Positions 60,101-61,879 of a stretch of 64,000 bases of DNA are shown here, one piece after another; positions within the stretch are counted from its first letter, which is position 1; every line of letters starts with the position of its first letter. This stretch comes from Heterohyrax brucei (Eukaryota > Chordata > Mammalia > Hyracoidea > Procaviidae). The notes under the pieces were generated by a model. The model saw only the letters and a list, made by a program, of their open reading frames with translations. It ran no database searches and was not told the DNA's origin. A program made the translations under genes and the position numbers. The stretch is from contig CM053144.1 of NCBI GenBank assembly GCA_028571685.1, positions 102,082,171 to 102,146,170 of the forward strand, in the 5' to 3' direction.

Positions 60101-60831
60101 GATTAGTTTCAAAATAGCATGGGATGGGGGAAGCAACTAGGAATATACATAACACAAAATTGACCAATAATGCATTATATATTGTCGACTTTCATGTTTA
60201 AAATTATATATCATAAAAAGTTTAAATAAAAATTATAAATAGGATTTTAATTCCAAACATGAGTTACAGTAGCAAAAGATATCAAATAGGTGGTAACAGA
60301 AAGCTCAAATCCTTTTAGGAAGGTAAGTGAGCTATACAAAAAAAAAAAAACCAACTTGCTGCCATCAGCTCTTAGCCACCCCACAGGATAGACTAGAACG
60401 TCTCACAAGGTATCCAAGGAGTGGCTGGTGGATTCTAACTGCCCGTCTTTTGTTTAGCCACCAAGTTCTTAACCTAGATGAGATAGTTTTAACTGAACAA
60501 ATGAACTTACCTTCAACAGAGACCAAACACAGTCAATATGTCCATAAAAAATACTTCTGTGCAAAGCTGTCCATCCCGACTCCTTGTCTTTCACCAAGGG
60601 ATCCACTCCTTTCTCAATAAGCCAATCTAACACTCCTTTCTTTCCACAGGAAGAAACCAGATGGAGGGCGTTCCTGCCAAAGTCATCTTTGATGGTTGTA
60701 GCATTGTAACAGTAACTAGAGAGAAAAGCCTTAATCTGGCTTTCACTCCCCTTCGTTATTACAGAAAGGACATCGAAAGCATGCTGTAGGGATCGACACT
60801 TGGATGTGCATTCAGGAACAGAAGAATTCAT
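8980..60831 (-). CDS. IBTK: IBTK, inhibitor of Bruton tyrosine kinase: coding span, 24 exons, 3' end outside window
   Basis: Seen: 24 minus-strand exons with GT/AG boundaries and compatible phases encode about 1,192 continuous residues without a stop: two ankyrin repeats, an RCC1-type propeller, two BTB domains and a basic C-terminal region. Known of the family: IBTK binds the PH domain of BTK and inhibits its kinase and calcium signalling, and also acts as a CUL3 substrate receptor (PDCD4 is a reported target); the BTB domains contact CUL3. The exon model reproduces the human residue count at the same point from memory (1,192 of 1,353), so no exon appears missed. The last ~160 residues, stop codon and 3'UTR lie beyond position 1. 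No promoter or CpG island is visible. Not seen: any inactivating change. Confidence 0.96.
9086..9213 (-). repeat. Tandem duplication of the exon 25 splice acceptor and exon start
   Basis: Two units with a 70-bp period. Both contain 'gcttctgagaaagtt' (at 9086 and 9156), then an AT-rich pyrimidine/acceptor block. Unit 1 is the real exon 25 start; unit 2 lies upstream in the intron and keeps an AG acceptor at 9193-9194. Confidence 0.8.
9214..9668 (-). other. Intron 24 remainder
   Basis: AT-rich intron sequence; I see no repeat or other feature. Confidence 0.6.
9669..9761 (-). CDS. IBTK: IBTK exon 24, residues 1113-1144
   Basis: 93 bp, phase 2/2. Encodes SPVSPPVVDLRTIMEIEESR and HKCGATPKTNL. 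Acceptor tgtcttttag. The donor GGG|GTTTGTTA is weak, but it is the only site that joins exon 25 in the family frame. Skipping would keep the frame. Confidence 0.9.
9762..10800 (-). other. Intron 23, distal part
   Basis: Unique-looking AT-rich intron; nothing recognised. Confidence 0.6.
10808..10924 (-). repeat. AfroSINE, truncated
   Basis: 'ccactgaagttgattctgac' to 'aaccgcactgtgccacctgg', with an internal deletion. First of seven copies in 1.35 kb. Confidence 0.88.
10928..11078 (-). repeat. AfroSINE, near full length
   Basis: 'actgagactgagtcaattct' to 'taactactgtaccaccag'. Confidence 0.9.
11100..11250 (-). repeat. AfroSINE, near full length
   Basis: 'ccactgccactgagtcaatt' to 'cactatgccaccac'. 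Confidence 0.92.
11328..11478 (+). repeat. AfroSINE, diverged
   Basis: 'ggagctcttgggtggtgcaa' to 'gagtcagaatgacttgacag'; the tRNA-like B box is degraded. Confidence 0.8.
11484..11634 (+). repeat. AfroSINE, near full length
   Basis: 'aggagccctgtgacacagtg' to 'gagtcaactcaacaacaatg'. Head-to-tail with the preceding copy. Confidence 0.9.
11737..11862 (-). repeat. AfroSINE
   Basis: 'tgctgttgagtagattccaa' to 'aaccacagtaccac'. Confidence 0.88.
12006..12158 (-). repeat. AfroSINE
   Basis: 'ccccactgccatcgagtcaa' to 'cactatgccaccagggtta'. Confidence 0.92.
12573..12736 (-). CDS. IBTK: IBTK exon 23, residues 1059-1113
   Basis: 164 bp, phase 0 in and 2 out. Begins GKAKPYVNGTPLTSSRENLK, then PWEKSPVLKTSAPQPIPCN, and ends GWVVGSF. 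Acceptor tttttctaccag, donor GTGAGATT. Disordered, less conserved than the domains. Confidence 0.93.
12737..13435 (-). other. Intron 22
   Basis: AT-rich intron sequence with no recognised element until a SINE fragment at 13436. Confidence 0.6.
13436..13498 (+). repeat. AfroSINE 3'-half fragment
   Basis: 'cactctgtcctgtagggtca' to 'gtgactcaacagta'. Only the LINE-like 3' half remains. Confidence 0.75.
13610..13758 (-). CDS. IBTK: IBTK exon 22, residues 1009-1058
   Basis: 149 bp, phase 1 in and 0 out. Encodes GLVTSGKTYSVESLPELLTS, DSEGSYAGVGSPRDLQSPDF and ends HSDKIE. Ser/Pro-rich, probably disordered. Acceptor tttacattttag, donor GTATGCTT. Confidence 0.94.
14702..14886 (+). repeat. AfroSINE with a 24-A tail
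   Basis: 'ggagccttggtggcacagta' to 'gactgcacagcaatgggttt', then A24 at 14863-14886. Confidence 0.9.
14960..15550 (+). repeat. LTR-like solo element (MaLR-type, copy 2)
   Basis: Starts near 'atggattgaattatgcctcc', a MaLR-like 5' end, and finishes 'gtggtatttctgccagagca' and 'tagatgaccaagacaca'. Its 3' half matches 3597-4045. No coding gene. Confidence 0.6.
16016..17270 (-). other. Intron 21, middle part
   Basis: AT-rich intron sequence; no repeat could be named. Confidence 0.55.
17273..17440 (+). repeat. AfroSINE, near full length
   Basis: 'ggaaactctggtggcacagt' to 'gactcaaaggcagtgggttt'. Confidence 0.92.
17523..17684 (+). repeat. AfroSINE
   Basis: 'catcctggttgcacagtggt' to 'ccagacagcagtgggttttt'. 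Ends about 130 bp from exon 21. Confidence 0.9.
17818..17930 (-). CDS. IBTK: IBTK exon 21, residues 971-1009, basic nuclear-localisation-like stretch
   Basis: 113 bp, phase 2 in and 1 out. Encodes ETILKKAKTKAKKKPRKRSD and SSGGYNLSDVIQSPPST. The Lys/Arg-rich run looks like a nuclear localisation signal (inference). Acceptor ttttttctag, donor GTTAGTGG. Confidence 0.94.
18120..19510 (+). repeat. L1, end of ORF2 and 3'UTR (plus strand)
   Basis: 18158-18361 reads the L1 ORF2 C-terminus (FDPVIPLPGIYPTESRPFTP, then MESTQMPNN). It is followed by a 1.1-kb 3'UTR with a purine/G-rich block at 18570-18605 and an A-rich end near 19500. The 3'UTR matches the antisense copy at 46747-47480, marking one lineage-typical L1 family. 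Confidence 0.88.
19783..19938 (+). repeat. AfroSINE inserted in an older AfroSINE
   Basis: 'gagccctggtggcacagtgg' to 'caactcaatggcaacagaac'. Flanked by ggtagtgca on both sides (about 19774 and 19944), a 9-bp target-site duplication lying inside the head of the older copy. Confidence 0.92.
19944..20125 (+). repeat. Older, diverged AfroSINE
   Basis: 'cacgctcagctgctaaccaa' to 'cacgaatcagagtcaact'. Its first bases appear left of the younger copy. Confidence 0.8.
20130..21170 (-). other. Intron 20 remainder
   Basis: No named repeat. 20436-20708 (+) is an open frame of 90 residues in slightly richer GC; no family recognised. Confidence 0.5.
21174..21295 (-). CDS. IBTK: IBTK exon 20, residues 931-971
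   Basis: 122 bp, phase 0 in and 2 out. Encodes IPAMDRRIITPYQGGPDISC, then LEVEDGDTFLKEEINMEQNY, and the first two bases of a Leu codon. Acceptor tctttttgcag, donor GTAAGGCC. Confidence 0.93.
21296..21840 (-). other. Intron 19
   Basis: 545-bp AT-rich intron with nothing recognised. Confidence 0.6.
21841..21901 (-). CDS. IBTK: IBTK exon 19, residues 910-930
   Basis: 61 bp, phase 2 in and 0 out, encoding SLDVLSDDVLKDLSVFYRKM. Acceptor ccattttttag, donor GTAAAGTT. End of the helical segment. Confidence 0.93.
22240..22430 (+). repeat. MIR SINE remnant
   Basis: 'ctacatgaccatgagcaaga' to 'atccacatgtaaaatgtag' is the MIR 'tgaccttgggcaagtcac...ctgtaaaatg' block. Confidence 0.75.
22735..22893 (-). 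repeat. AfroSINE, long form
   Basis: 'cagccccataaggttgccaa' to 'taaccactgtgcaactagga', with the 'ttacaatctttacaggagca' extension. Confidence 0.88.
23368..23390 (+). repeat. Ultra-short SINE/LINE 3'-end fragment
   Basis: Only 'tgactcgacggcacttggc' is present, the terminal piece also seen at 39553, 48447 and 60862. Confidence 0.6.
23459..23576 (-). CDS. IBTK: IBTK exon 18, residues 871-910, helical region after BTB2
   Basis: 118 bp, phase 1 in and 2 out. Encodes LTLKNAAMLLEFAAMYNAEQ and LKLSCLQFIGLNMAALLEA, a BACK-like helical segment. Acceptor ttcttttatag, donor GTAGGTTA. A very short SINE-tail fragment lies about 70 bp beyond the donor. Confidence 0.95.
23577..25335 (-). other. Intron 17, distal part
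   Basis: About 1.7 kb with no element I can name. A 153-residue minus-strand open frame at 23577-24038 is hydrophobic, low-complexity and runs into the exon; regarded as chance. Confidence 0.5.
25339..25478 (-). repeat. AfroSINE
   Basis: 'aaccacagtgactcatagtg' to 'taacccactataccaa'. Confidence 0.88.
25810..25911 (-). CDS. IBTK: IBTK exon 17, residues 837-871, end of BTB domain 2
   Basis: 102 bp, phase 1/1. Encodes ESQNVDFICSVLVVADQFLI and TRLKEICEVALTEK. The VLVVADQ helix is characteristic of the C-terminal part of BTB domains. Acceptor ctttttttttag, donor GTGAGTAG. It lies 7.5 kb from exon 16 across a repeat-rich intron. Confidence 0.94.
26370..26567 (-). repeat. AfroSINE, long form
   Basis: 'gtgctgtccagtccatttct' to 'aatcattgtgccaccaggac'. 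Confidence 0.85.
26609..26702 (-). repeat. AfroSINE fragment
   Basis: 'tggttgccattaagttcctt' to 'aggatgtggcagacttgaac'; the tRNA-like half is missing. Confidence 0.75.
26717..26875 (+). repeat. AfroSINE
   Basis: 'aaaccctagtagcataatgg' to 'attaacttgacagcagtagg'. Confidence 0.88.
26964..27127 (-). repeat. AfroSINE
   Basis: 'ctgctacaagtgagttgatt' to 'aaacaccacaccatcagggt'. With the neighbouring + copy it forms an inverted pair. Confidence 0.88.
27766..27784 (+). repeat. Homopolymer G19
   Basis: An uninterrupted run of 19 G, very unusual for this AT-rich region. The minus strand (the gene's sense strand) carries C19. Confidence 0.95.
28786..28944 (+). repeat. AfroSINE
   Basis: 'gaagctggtggtgcaatggt' to 'cctataggg...caatggcaataggtttt', flanked by (CA)n (28764-28785) and (TA)n (28950-28965). 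Confidence 0.9.
28945..29035 (+). repeat. TA/CA microsatellite
   Basis: Alternating tata, catgtatgta and cacaca tracts. Confidence 0.9.
30037..32392 (-). repeat. BovB-like RTE LINE (minus strand), interrupted
   Basis: Minus-strand RTE/BovB reverse-transcriptase sequence. The 3' end is at the left ('cagtggccctatagacaaca', 'agccactgtgtcaatccatc'), running through RT text such as 'aagcatgatgtccttctcca' and 'acaatgttatccaaaactag'. Interrupted at 30270-31193 by a DNA transposon and resuming at about 31200 at the matching consensus position. Full of stops. Confidence 0.85.
30270..31193 (+). mobile_element. Degenerate Tc1/mariner-superfamily DNA transposon with terminal inverted repeats
   Basis: Seen: inverted ends at 30270-30300 and 31163-31193 (gggtcttccaataag against the reverse complement gggtccttcaataag; about 24 of 31 match). 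Inside, on the plus strand, transposase-like blocks occur in shifting frames: SISQQAQELGLSWIPTWQIL from 30599, FSSEAHF at 30800-30820, and KVTVWCGFW around 30912, with QDGA-like EGAMHGS near 31043. Family knowledge: mariner-like transposases carry 'FSDEAHF ... VTVWCG ... QDGA.CH', where the first and second Asp are catalytic; here they read Ser and Glu. A large part between the QDGA block and the C-terminus is deleted. It sits inside the BovB-like RTE, so it is younger than that copy, and it is inactive. Confidence 0.75.
32640..32722 (+). repeat. L2-like 3' tail
   Basis: 'caataaatacaggggctgtc' to 'gttagttaaatgaacta' resembles an L2 3' end. Confidence 0.45.
32793..32962 (+). repeat. AfroSINE, near full length
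   Basis: 'gagaaaccctggtgatgcag' to 'ggctcagcagcagtaggttt'. Flanks ttgcctgaca / ttgcctaaca suggest a 10-bp target-site duplication with one mismatch. Confidence 0.93.
33378..33474 (-). CDS. IBTK: IBTK exon 16, residues 805-837, BTB domain 2
   Basis: 97 bp, phase 0 in and 1 out. Encodes ASSCAALEMPIHSDVLQALL and DYLYTDEAVRIK. The donor AAAAG|GTGTTAATA is weak. A stronger-looking GTGAGG lies 14 bases upstream inside the exon, but only the weak site keeps the frame and the family sequence. Confidence 0.91.
33475..34349 (-). other. Intron 15, distal part
   Basis: AT-rich intron; nothing recognised. Confidence 0.55.
34350..34965 (-). repeat. BovB-like RTE LINE fragment (minus strand)
   Basis: 'ttgttgcagccactgtatca', 'agcataatgtccttctccac' and 'cttgactgctgcttccatgg' match the RTE copies at 30037 and 57995. 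Confidence 0.85.
35133..35170 (-). CDS. IBTK: IBTK exon 15 (micro-size, 38 bp), residues 792-804, BTB domain 2
   Basis: 38 bp, phase 1 in and 0 out, encoding EYFRSMLSSSWIE. Acceptor ttttccccccag, donor GTAAGATT. Too short for ORF detection; found by extending the conserved protein. Skipping would break the frame. Confidence 0.92.
35261..35343 (-). CDS. IBTK: IBTK exon 14, residues 764-792, start of BTB domain 2
   Basis: 83 bp, phase 2 in and 1 out. Encodes CSFLCDVTMKSVDGKEFHCH and then KCVLCARL, the first strands and helix of BTB2. Acceptor ttttcttacag, donor GTTGGTAT. The intron to exon 15 is only 90 bp. Confidence 0.93.
35344..36062 (-). other. Intron 13
   Basis: 719 bp with no recognised element. 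Confidence 0.6.
36063..36149 (-). CDS. IBTK: IBTK exon 13, residues 735-764
   Basis: 87 bp, phase 2/2, so skipping keeps the frame. Encodes RLDGVRFENEKINVIVKKTG then NKPKLNQKK. Linker between the two BTB domains. Acceptor ctattatag, donor GTAAGTTA. Confidence 0.93.
36273..36345 (-). repeat. AfroSINE 3'-end fragment
   Basis: 'ccccactgcctttgagttga' to 'tctatagaactgcattcaca'. Possibly the other half of the copy at 36559, split by the SINE at 36385. Confidence 0.65.
36385..36558 (+). repeat. AfroSINE with a 24-T tail
   Basis: 'gcgctggtggtgtagtgggt' to 'gacctgacttgacggcag', followed by T24 at 36535-36558. Confidence 0.92.
36559..36640 (-). repeat. AfroSINE tRNA-like-half fragment
   Basis: 'gggtggatctgaaccacgaa' to 'gcattacccagggacc'. 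Confidence 0.7.
36890..37030 (+). repeat. MIR SINE remnant
   Basis: 'gtgttagacactctacatac' then 'tttctaaactgggaaaggga' and 'ggctcaaaaaaaataagaaa' follow the MIR core. Confidence 0.6.
37070..37232 (+). repeat. BovB-like RTE 3'-end fragment (plus strand)
   Basis: 'caatggctacaacagtgggc' to 'atgactcaatggcacctaac', then an (AACAGTAAC)-like tail. It shows the stem-forming 'gagtcagaaatgactc' that the AfroSINE tail also carries. Confidence 0.8.
37521..38123 (-). CDS. IBTK: IBTK exon 12 (largest), residues 534-735, BTB domain 1
   Basis: 603 bp, phase 2/2. Encodes SLYEIPVVSSSSLFEEFGKL and then BTB1: SIHDVTFQVGNRIFPAHKYI, LAMRSDFFQKLF, and after an acidic insert VHPDLFEYLLQYIYTDTCDF. BTB1 is the CUL3-type interaction fold. 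A lysine-rich low-complexity stretch follows (EKQKRKPKSSKKGKSVGEDD), then the exon ends KKFGLNNLSS. Acceptor gtttctag, donor GTATGGTC. Confidence 0.96.
38124..39259 (-). other. Intron 11
   Basis: AT-rich. A 'gggcttcctgggacagtcct' and 'ggcaaatcagg' stretch at about 38750-38785 resembles a DNA-transposon remnant but is too short to name. Nothing else seen. Confidence 0.5.
39260..39434 (-). CDS. IBTK: IBTK exon 11, residues 476-534
   Basis: 175 bp (178 if the upstream AG is used), phase 1 in and 2 out. Encodes EVLSNLHNSSSDVSCVSEIN, then SVYERIRLEKLTFAHRAVSV and NFAILQSDPKT. The acceptor is a tandem TAGCAG; the distal AG keeps the human length and is annotated here. Donor GTATATTT. Confidence 0.94.
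39531..39585 (+). repeat. Ultra-short SINE/LINE 3'-end insertion
   Basis: 'tccaactcgatggcacttgg' flanked by gtattaa at 39531 and 39579. The same terminal fragment as at 23368, 48447 and 60862. Confidence 0.6.
39850..40260 (+). repeat. L2 LINE 3' fragment
   Basis: 'ccattcattcaccaaatatc', 'attactgaacaaaggaaatg' and 'ctaccctcatggagtgtaca' follow the standard L2 3' order. Confidence 0.75.
40545..40680 (+). repeat. L2 LINE 3' tail
   Basis: 'gagctgtatcttatacattt' to 'tggcacacagtaaacacacc' is the L2 'cctagcacagtgcctggcacatag' block. Confidence 0.65.
40810..41420 (+). repeat. L2 LINE fragment
   Basis: 'gctaaggatactgtgaaaca' and 'tttgaactaggatggcaaca' are consistent with L2; order and orientation match the copy at 39850. 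Confidence 0.55.
41421..42140 (-). other. Intron 10, proximal part
   Basis: Contains a 136-residue minus-strand open frame (41651-42061) of unremarkable composition; regarded as chance. Nothing else seen. Confidence 0.5.
42141..42318 (-). CDS. IBTK: IBTK exon 10, residues 417-476
   Basis: 178 bp, phase 0 in and 1 out. Begins VFCWRSASSSLKQCRWAYPR, then QVFISDIALNKSDLLFITQD and GEGFRGKWFEEKRKSSDKK. Acceptor taccattttag, donor GTCAGTTA. Last strands of the propeller region. Confidence 0.95.
42319..43160 (-). other. Intron 9, distal part
   Basis: AT-rich; nothing recognised. Confidence 0.55.
43165..43680 (+). repeat. Intronic direct repeat, copy A (contains an AfroSINE)
   Basis: Shares long stretches with 44310-44640, e.g. 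'tttgcaatgttgtctactta' and 'aactacaggttaacaaagaa'. Copy A is split by the AfroSINE at 43233; copy B is not. Confidence 0.85.
43233..43378 (+). repeat. AfroSINE with a perfect 13-bp target-site duplication
   Basis: Flanked by tatgaattgaatt at 43220-43232 and 43379-43391. The empty site survives in repeat copy B near 44358, proving insertion after the duplication. Confidence 0.95.
44058..44214 (+). repeat. AfroSINE
   Basis: 'gtgctggtgtcacagcggtt' to 'caactggatggcaggggctt'. Confidence 0.9.
44310..44640 (+). repeat. Intronic direct repeat, copy B
   Basis: Second copy of the unit at 43165-43680, about 960-980 bp downstream, without the SINE. Diverged by small indels and substitutions. Confidence 0.85.
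44747..44870 (-). CDS. IBTK: IBTK exon 9, residues 375-416
   Basis: 124 bp, phase 2 in and 0 out. Encodes QLNLKKVLVSGGRMEYKVDP and then EHLEENGGQKICILAVDGAGR. Acceptor ttccgttcag, donor GTGAGTAT. The open frame runs on into the intron to 44678 but splicing at 44747 is required by exon 10. Confidence 0.95.
44871..45985 (-). other. Intron 8, distal part
   Basis: AT-rich; nothing recognised. Confidence 0.55.
45988..46045 (-). repeat. AfroSINE 3'-end fragment
   Basis: 'gcactgctgtcaagttggtt' to 'catatacaacagagtagaa'. Confidence 0.75.
46516..46696 (-). CDS. IBTK: IBTK exon 8, residues 315-375, propeller
   Basis: 181 bp, phase 1 in and 2 out. Encodes YLLDPNGEKCVTAPRQVSAL, then SLVAASDGATVCVTTRGDIY and LLADYQCKKLASK. 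The donor is AA|GTATGTGG, so the final Lys codon is split; exon 9 supplies its last base. Confidence 0.94.
46747..47480 (-). repeat. L1 3'UTR (minus strand)
   Basis: Reverse complement of the L1 3'UTR at 18700-19510: 'actcaccaatatggggtgca' here pairs with 'caccccatattggtgagtgg' there, and 'gggagcatggtccccagacc' with 'ggggaccatgctcttaggc'. Its edge is about 40 bp from exon 7. Confidence 0.85.
47520..47637 (-). CDS. IBTK: IBTK exon 7, residues 276-315, RCC1 repeat
   Basis: 118 bp, phase 0 in and 1 out. Begins MQTKYLKGKTIIGVAAGRFH and ends AVYTMGLNGGQL followed by one base of the next codon. Acceptor tttttaatag, donor GTGAGAAA. An antisense L1 3'UTR ends about 40 bp beyond the donor. Confidence 0.95.
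47638..47995 (-). other. Intron 6, proximal part
   Basis: Nothing recognised between exon 7 and the MER20 copy. Confidence 0.55.
48000..48215 (-). mobile_element. MER20 DNA transposon (hAT-Charlie type) remnant
   Basis: Reverse-complement MER20 order: 'ggcactattggacatttggg', then 'ccttgttgtagagggctgaa', then 'tgacaaccaaaaatgtcttc', 'agacattgccaaatgg' and a terminal 'aaccactg'. MER20 is a short non-autonomous element of placental mammals; no coding capacity. Confidence 0.88.
48447..48476 (-). repeat. Ultra-short SINE/LINE 3'-end fragment
   Basis: 'gccaagtgccatctagtcag' then 'atccgactga'; an inverted copy of the piece at 60862. It abuts a full AfroSINE. Confidence 0.6.
48485..48695 (-). repeat. 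AfroSINE, long form
   Basis: 'cactgccactgagtctactc' to 'cttaaccaccacactggcag'. The 'tctttacagaggcagactgt' segment is repeated in tandem. Confidence 0.9.
48892..48909 (+). promoter_or_regulatory. Candidate CTCF-like motif
   Basis: 'gggcgccatctggtggtc' resembles the CTCF core in the GCGCC.CCTGGTGG orientation and retains a CpG. Motif resemblance only; occupancy cannot be judged. Confidence 0.4.
48910..49562 (-). other. Intron 6, distal part
   Basis: Contains a 97-residue minus-strand open frame (48823-49116) with normal complexity but no recognised domain. Nothing else seen. Confidence 0.45.
49563..49733 (-). CDS. IBTK: IBTK exon 6, residues 219-275, RCC1 repeat
   Basis: 171 bp, symmetric phase 0/0. 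Encodes VPRLVEGLQGHNCSQVAAAK, then DHTVVLTEDGSVFTFGLNV, and ends SCSVPRQ before donor GTAAAGTT. Propeller blade with the usual 'HTVVLTEDG' strand. Confidence 0.95.
49781..49925 (-). repeat. AfroSINE
   Basis: 'ctcaccgctgtcaactcgat' to 'ccctttggttagcagccaca'. About 50 bp upstream of the exon 6 acceptor. Confidence 0.9.
50208..50335 (+). repeat. MIR SINE remnant
   Basis: 'cctacttgatctcagtcaaa' to 'tgccacctgtaaaacaaaat' is the MIR core. Confidence 0.65.
50345..50537 (-). repeat. AfroSINE, long form
   Basis: 'cccattgttgtcaagttgat' to 'atcactgtggcaccacgact'. Confidence 0.88.
50718..50866 (+). repeat. AfroSINE
   Basis: 'ggtgaagtgctacagctgct' to 'gactcaatggcaataggttt'; the first bases are missing. 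Confidence 0.9.
50867..51465 (-). other. Intron 5, proximal part
   Basis: AT-rich; nothing recognised. Confidence 0.55.
51466..51576 (-). CDS. IBTK: IBTK exon 5, residues 182-218, RCC1 repeat
   Basis: 111 bp, symmetric phase 0/0. Begins VVLCKFHSVFLSQKGQVYTC and includes GHGPGGRLGHGDEQTCL, an RCC1 repeat. Acceptor ttttttcttag, donor GTAATTGA. Skipping would keep the frame. Confidence 0.95.
51577..52245 (-). other. Intron 4, distal part
   Basis: A 107-residue plus-strand open frame (51556-51879) is lysine-rich and AT-driven; regarded as chance. The C/T-rich stretch at 52140-52210 might be an L1 3'UTR remnant. Confidence 0.45.
52249..52420 (-). repeat. AfroSINE, long form
   Basis: 'tatcaccatcaagtcaattt' to 'aacatccgcaccacccaggc'. 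Confidence 0.85.
52660..52784 (-). CDS. IBTK: IBTK exon 4, residues 140-181, first RCC1-type repeat
   Basis: 125 bp, phase 1 in and 0 out. Encodes DPTDVYTWGDNTNFTLGHG, the typical RCC1 blade motif, and ends SRSGVYIKQ. Acceptor tttactttag, donor GTATCTTA. Confidence 0.95.
52785..53813 (-). other. Intron 3
   Basis: About 1 kb, AT-rich, nothing recognised. Confidence 0.55.
53814..53910 (-). CDS. IBTK: IBTK exon 3, residues 108-140
   Basis: 97 bp, phase 0 in and 1 out. Acceptor ccccccttag, donor GTAAGAAA. Encodes RGVSLYIQDKEGFSALDLVM and then DRPTHVVFKNT, completing the second ankyrin repeat and the linker to the propeller. Arg replaces the His that I recall at the first position in human. Confidence 0.95.
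53911..55735 (-). other. Intron 2, distal part
   Basis: Contains a (TG)n tract and purine-rich stretch at 54350-54420. Otherwise nothing recognised. Confidence 0.5.
55740..56165 (+). repeat. Internally deleted RTE (BovB-like) element: 5'UTR joined to 3' end
   Basis: The left part ('ttgctatgatgcgggaagct', 'acaggtttcagcagagcttc') belongs to the RTE 5' region also seen at 62524-62700. The right part (from about 55980, 'actagaggaagacataatgt' to 'gcataaggtcgccgtaag') is the RTE 3' end. The coding middle is absent. Confidence 0.7.
56170..56700 (-). other. Intron 2 segment
   Basis: No named repeat; ordinary intron sequence, slightly less AT-rich at 56480-56660. Confidence 0.5.
56700..57010 (+). 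repeat. Fossil non-LTR reverse transcriptase, not L1-like
   Basis: Plus strand, frames shift: VKQGCILS near 56815, then LLLYSNDTVL near 56920, matching the conserved '(V)RQGC.LSP.LFN ... LLYADD.VL' boxes of non-LTR reverse transcriptases. The catalytic YADD reads YSND. The wording differs from the L1 boxes at 5000-5200. The clade is unresolved. Confidence 0.5.
57227..57375 (-). repeat. AfroSINE
   Basis: 'agtgctgctgagtcaatgcc' to 'gttaccccctatgctacct'. Confidence 0.92.
57376..57990 (-). other. Intron 2 segment
   Basis: Nothing recognised. Confidence 0.5.
57995..59865 (-). repeat. BovB-like RTE LINE, 3' 1.9 kb (minus strand)
   Basis: The longest RTE piece. Minus-strand frames show RT text: WKRSIFIPLPKESDPSECGN at about 59200-59260, and VHLTQAMVFPVASYALKIW at about 58390-58460. 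The 3' end is near 57995 ('gttgttgctaggtgcctttg'). Stops and frameshifts show it is inactive. Confidence 0.9.
59866..60340 (-). other. Intron 2, proximal part
   Basis: AT-rich; nothing recognised. Confidence 0.55.
60345..60475 (-). repeat. AfroSINE, diverged
   Basis: 'aacttgctgccatcagctct' to 'gccaccaagttcttaacc'. Lies 35 bp from the exon 2 donor. Confidence 0.85.
60511..60831 (-). CDS. IBTK: IBTK exon 2 (first coding exon), residues 1-107
   Basis: Starts MNSSVPECTSKCRS and ends CVWSLLK before donor GTAAGTTC. It carries ankyrin repeat 1 (GRNALHLVSSCGKKGVLDWL, about residues 51-80) and most of repeat 2 (SGWTALHRSIFYGHIDCV). The ATG at 60831 is chosen because the mammalian protein begins here. 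The frame stays open to 60888, but that extension runs into a 35-bp retroposed fragment and is not expected to be coding. Any upstream acceptor or 5'UTR boundary is unclear. Confidence 0.95.
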
Positions 60832-60849
60832 CCTAGTATTTTTTATACT

Positions 60850-60908
60850 GCTTCCTTCCTCCATGAGTCGGATCCGACTCGACGGCACTTGGCTTGGCTT
60901 CCTTCCTC
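60850..60908 (+). mobile_element. 35-bp retroposed fragment with a perfect 12-bp target-site duplication
   Basis: gcttccttcctc occurs at 60850-60861 and again at 60897-60908. The 35 bp between begin with the 16-bp perfect palindrome gagtcggatccgactc (60865-60880) and end 'gacggcacttggcttg'. It sits 31 bp upstream of the IBTK start codon. Confidence 0.8.
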
Positions 60909-61875
60909 AGAACAGTCAGTCAAGACTGATTTTTTTAAAAAATGAAAATGCCAGGACACAAAGGTGCTATTCAAGATGAATTGCAGAGAATAAATGGCCT
61001 TTTCAGGATTATAATTTAAATCCTCACGGCAACAGTATAAAACTATCTTTGTACAATTTATTTTGGCACTTAAAACAAAAAAATAAAAATAGCTCTATTA
61101 TAAAGTTTATATCAAATTTTTTTTTAAACTTTCCACAGTTTATAAATTATTCCTAGAGTCAAGCACCAAGGGGGAGTGGGGAGGGGAACTCCCCCTCCAC
61201 ACTATCTGATCCTTTTAAATATCCATAATTGCAAGGGTGACCTATAAGAAAAGGAGAAATGGAGAGAAAAGAGACAGAGTAACGTAAGTATCCATCTTAT
61301 AAAGAAAATCCCAGTAACTAGTTTTGCATCTAACATCATAATTTTGTTCTAGTACTCTTTTCTCAAAACGCTTACAAATACCCAGCTCCACAAAACGTTT
61401 GATGAAACAGCTATCCCAAACATTGACCCTCTCAAATCTCTGACACACGTTCATTCAAAAAAGAGAAAGTATAAAGTACCAAAAACTATTTTGTACTTTC
61501 CTAATTTACAACTATCTCCATATTTTAATGTCTTTATCTCCATCTAAAGAAAAAAGAACTTTTCACCTTCTTATTTCTGGTATCTGTGCCTACATCAGAC
61601 ATCCTTACTTCCCTACTCTGGGGACTGTCTTTCTTTCTAGAACCTTCATTTCATCTCTCCTGTATTTTCACAGTTTAACTATGCCCTAACAAGTTATAAA
61701 CACAGTTAAATCTATCATCCTTCTAAGAACCTCATACCAAAGTTCTGTCCCCTTAAACTACGACATCACCACCACCACAATAACCAACATTGTCATCATT
61801 GTCATCTAATTTTTACCACACGCCAAGGAGGGCGCTAACATTATTCTATCTGCATTAAAGATCATTCCCCATCAG
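60909..61875 (-). other. Region upstream of exon 2 (5'UTR exon edge or intron 1)
   Basis: No CpG island, TATA-type promoter or non-coding first exon was recognised. 'ggggagtggggaggggaact' and 'ccccctccac' at 61170-61200 is a local G/C-rich inverted patch only. Confidence 0.45.
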
Positions 61876-61879
61876 AAAT

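Noticed and set aside
60832..60888. Upstream in-frame ATG extending IBTK by 19 residues
   Set aside because: The extension comes from a retroposed 35-bp fragment; the family starts at 60831.
61165..61200. G/C-rich patch as possible promoter
   Set aside because: Too short, no CpG enrichment; not a credible CpG-island promoter.
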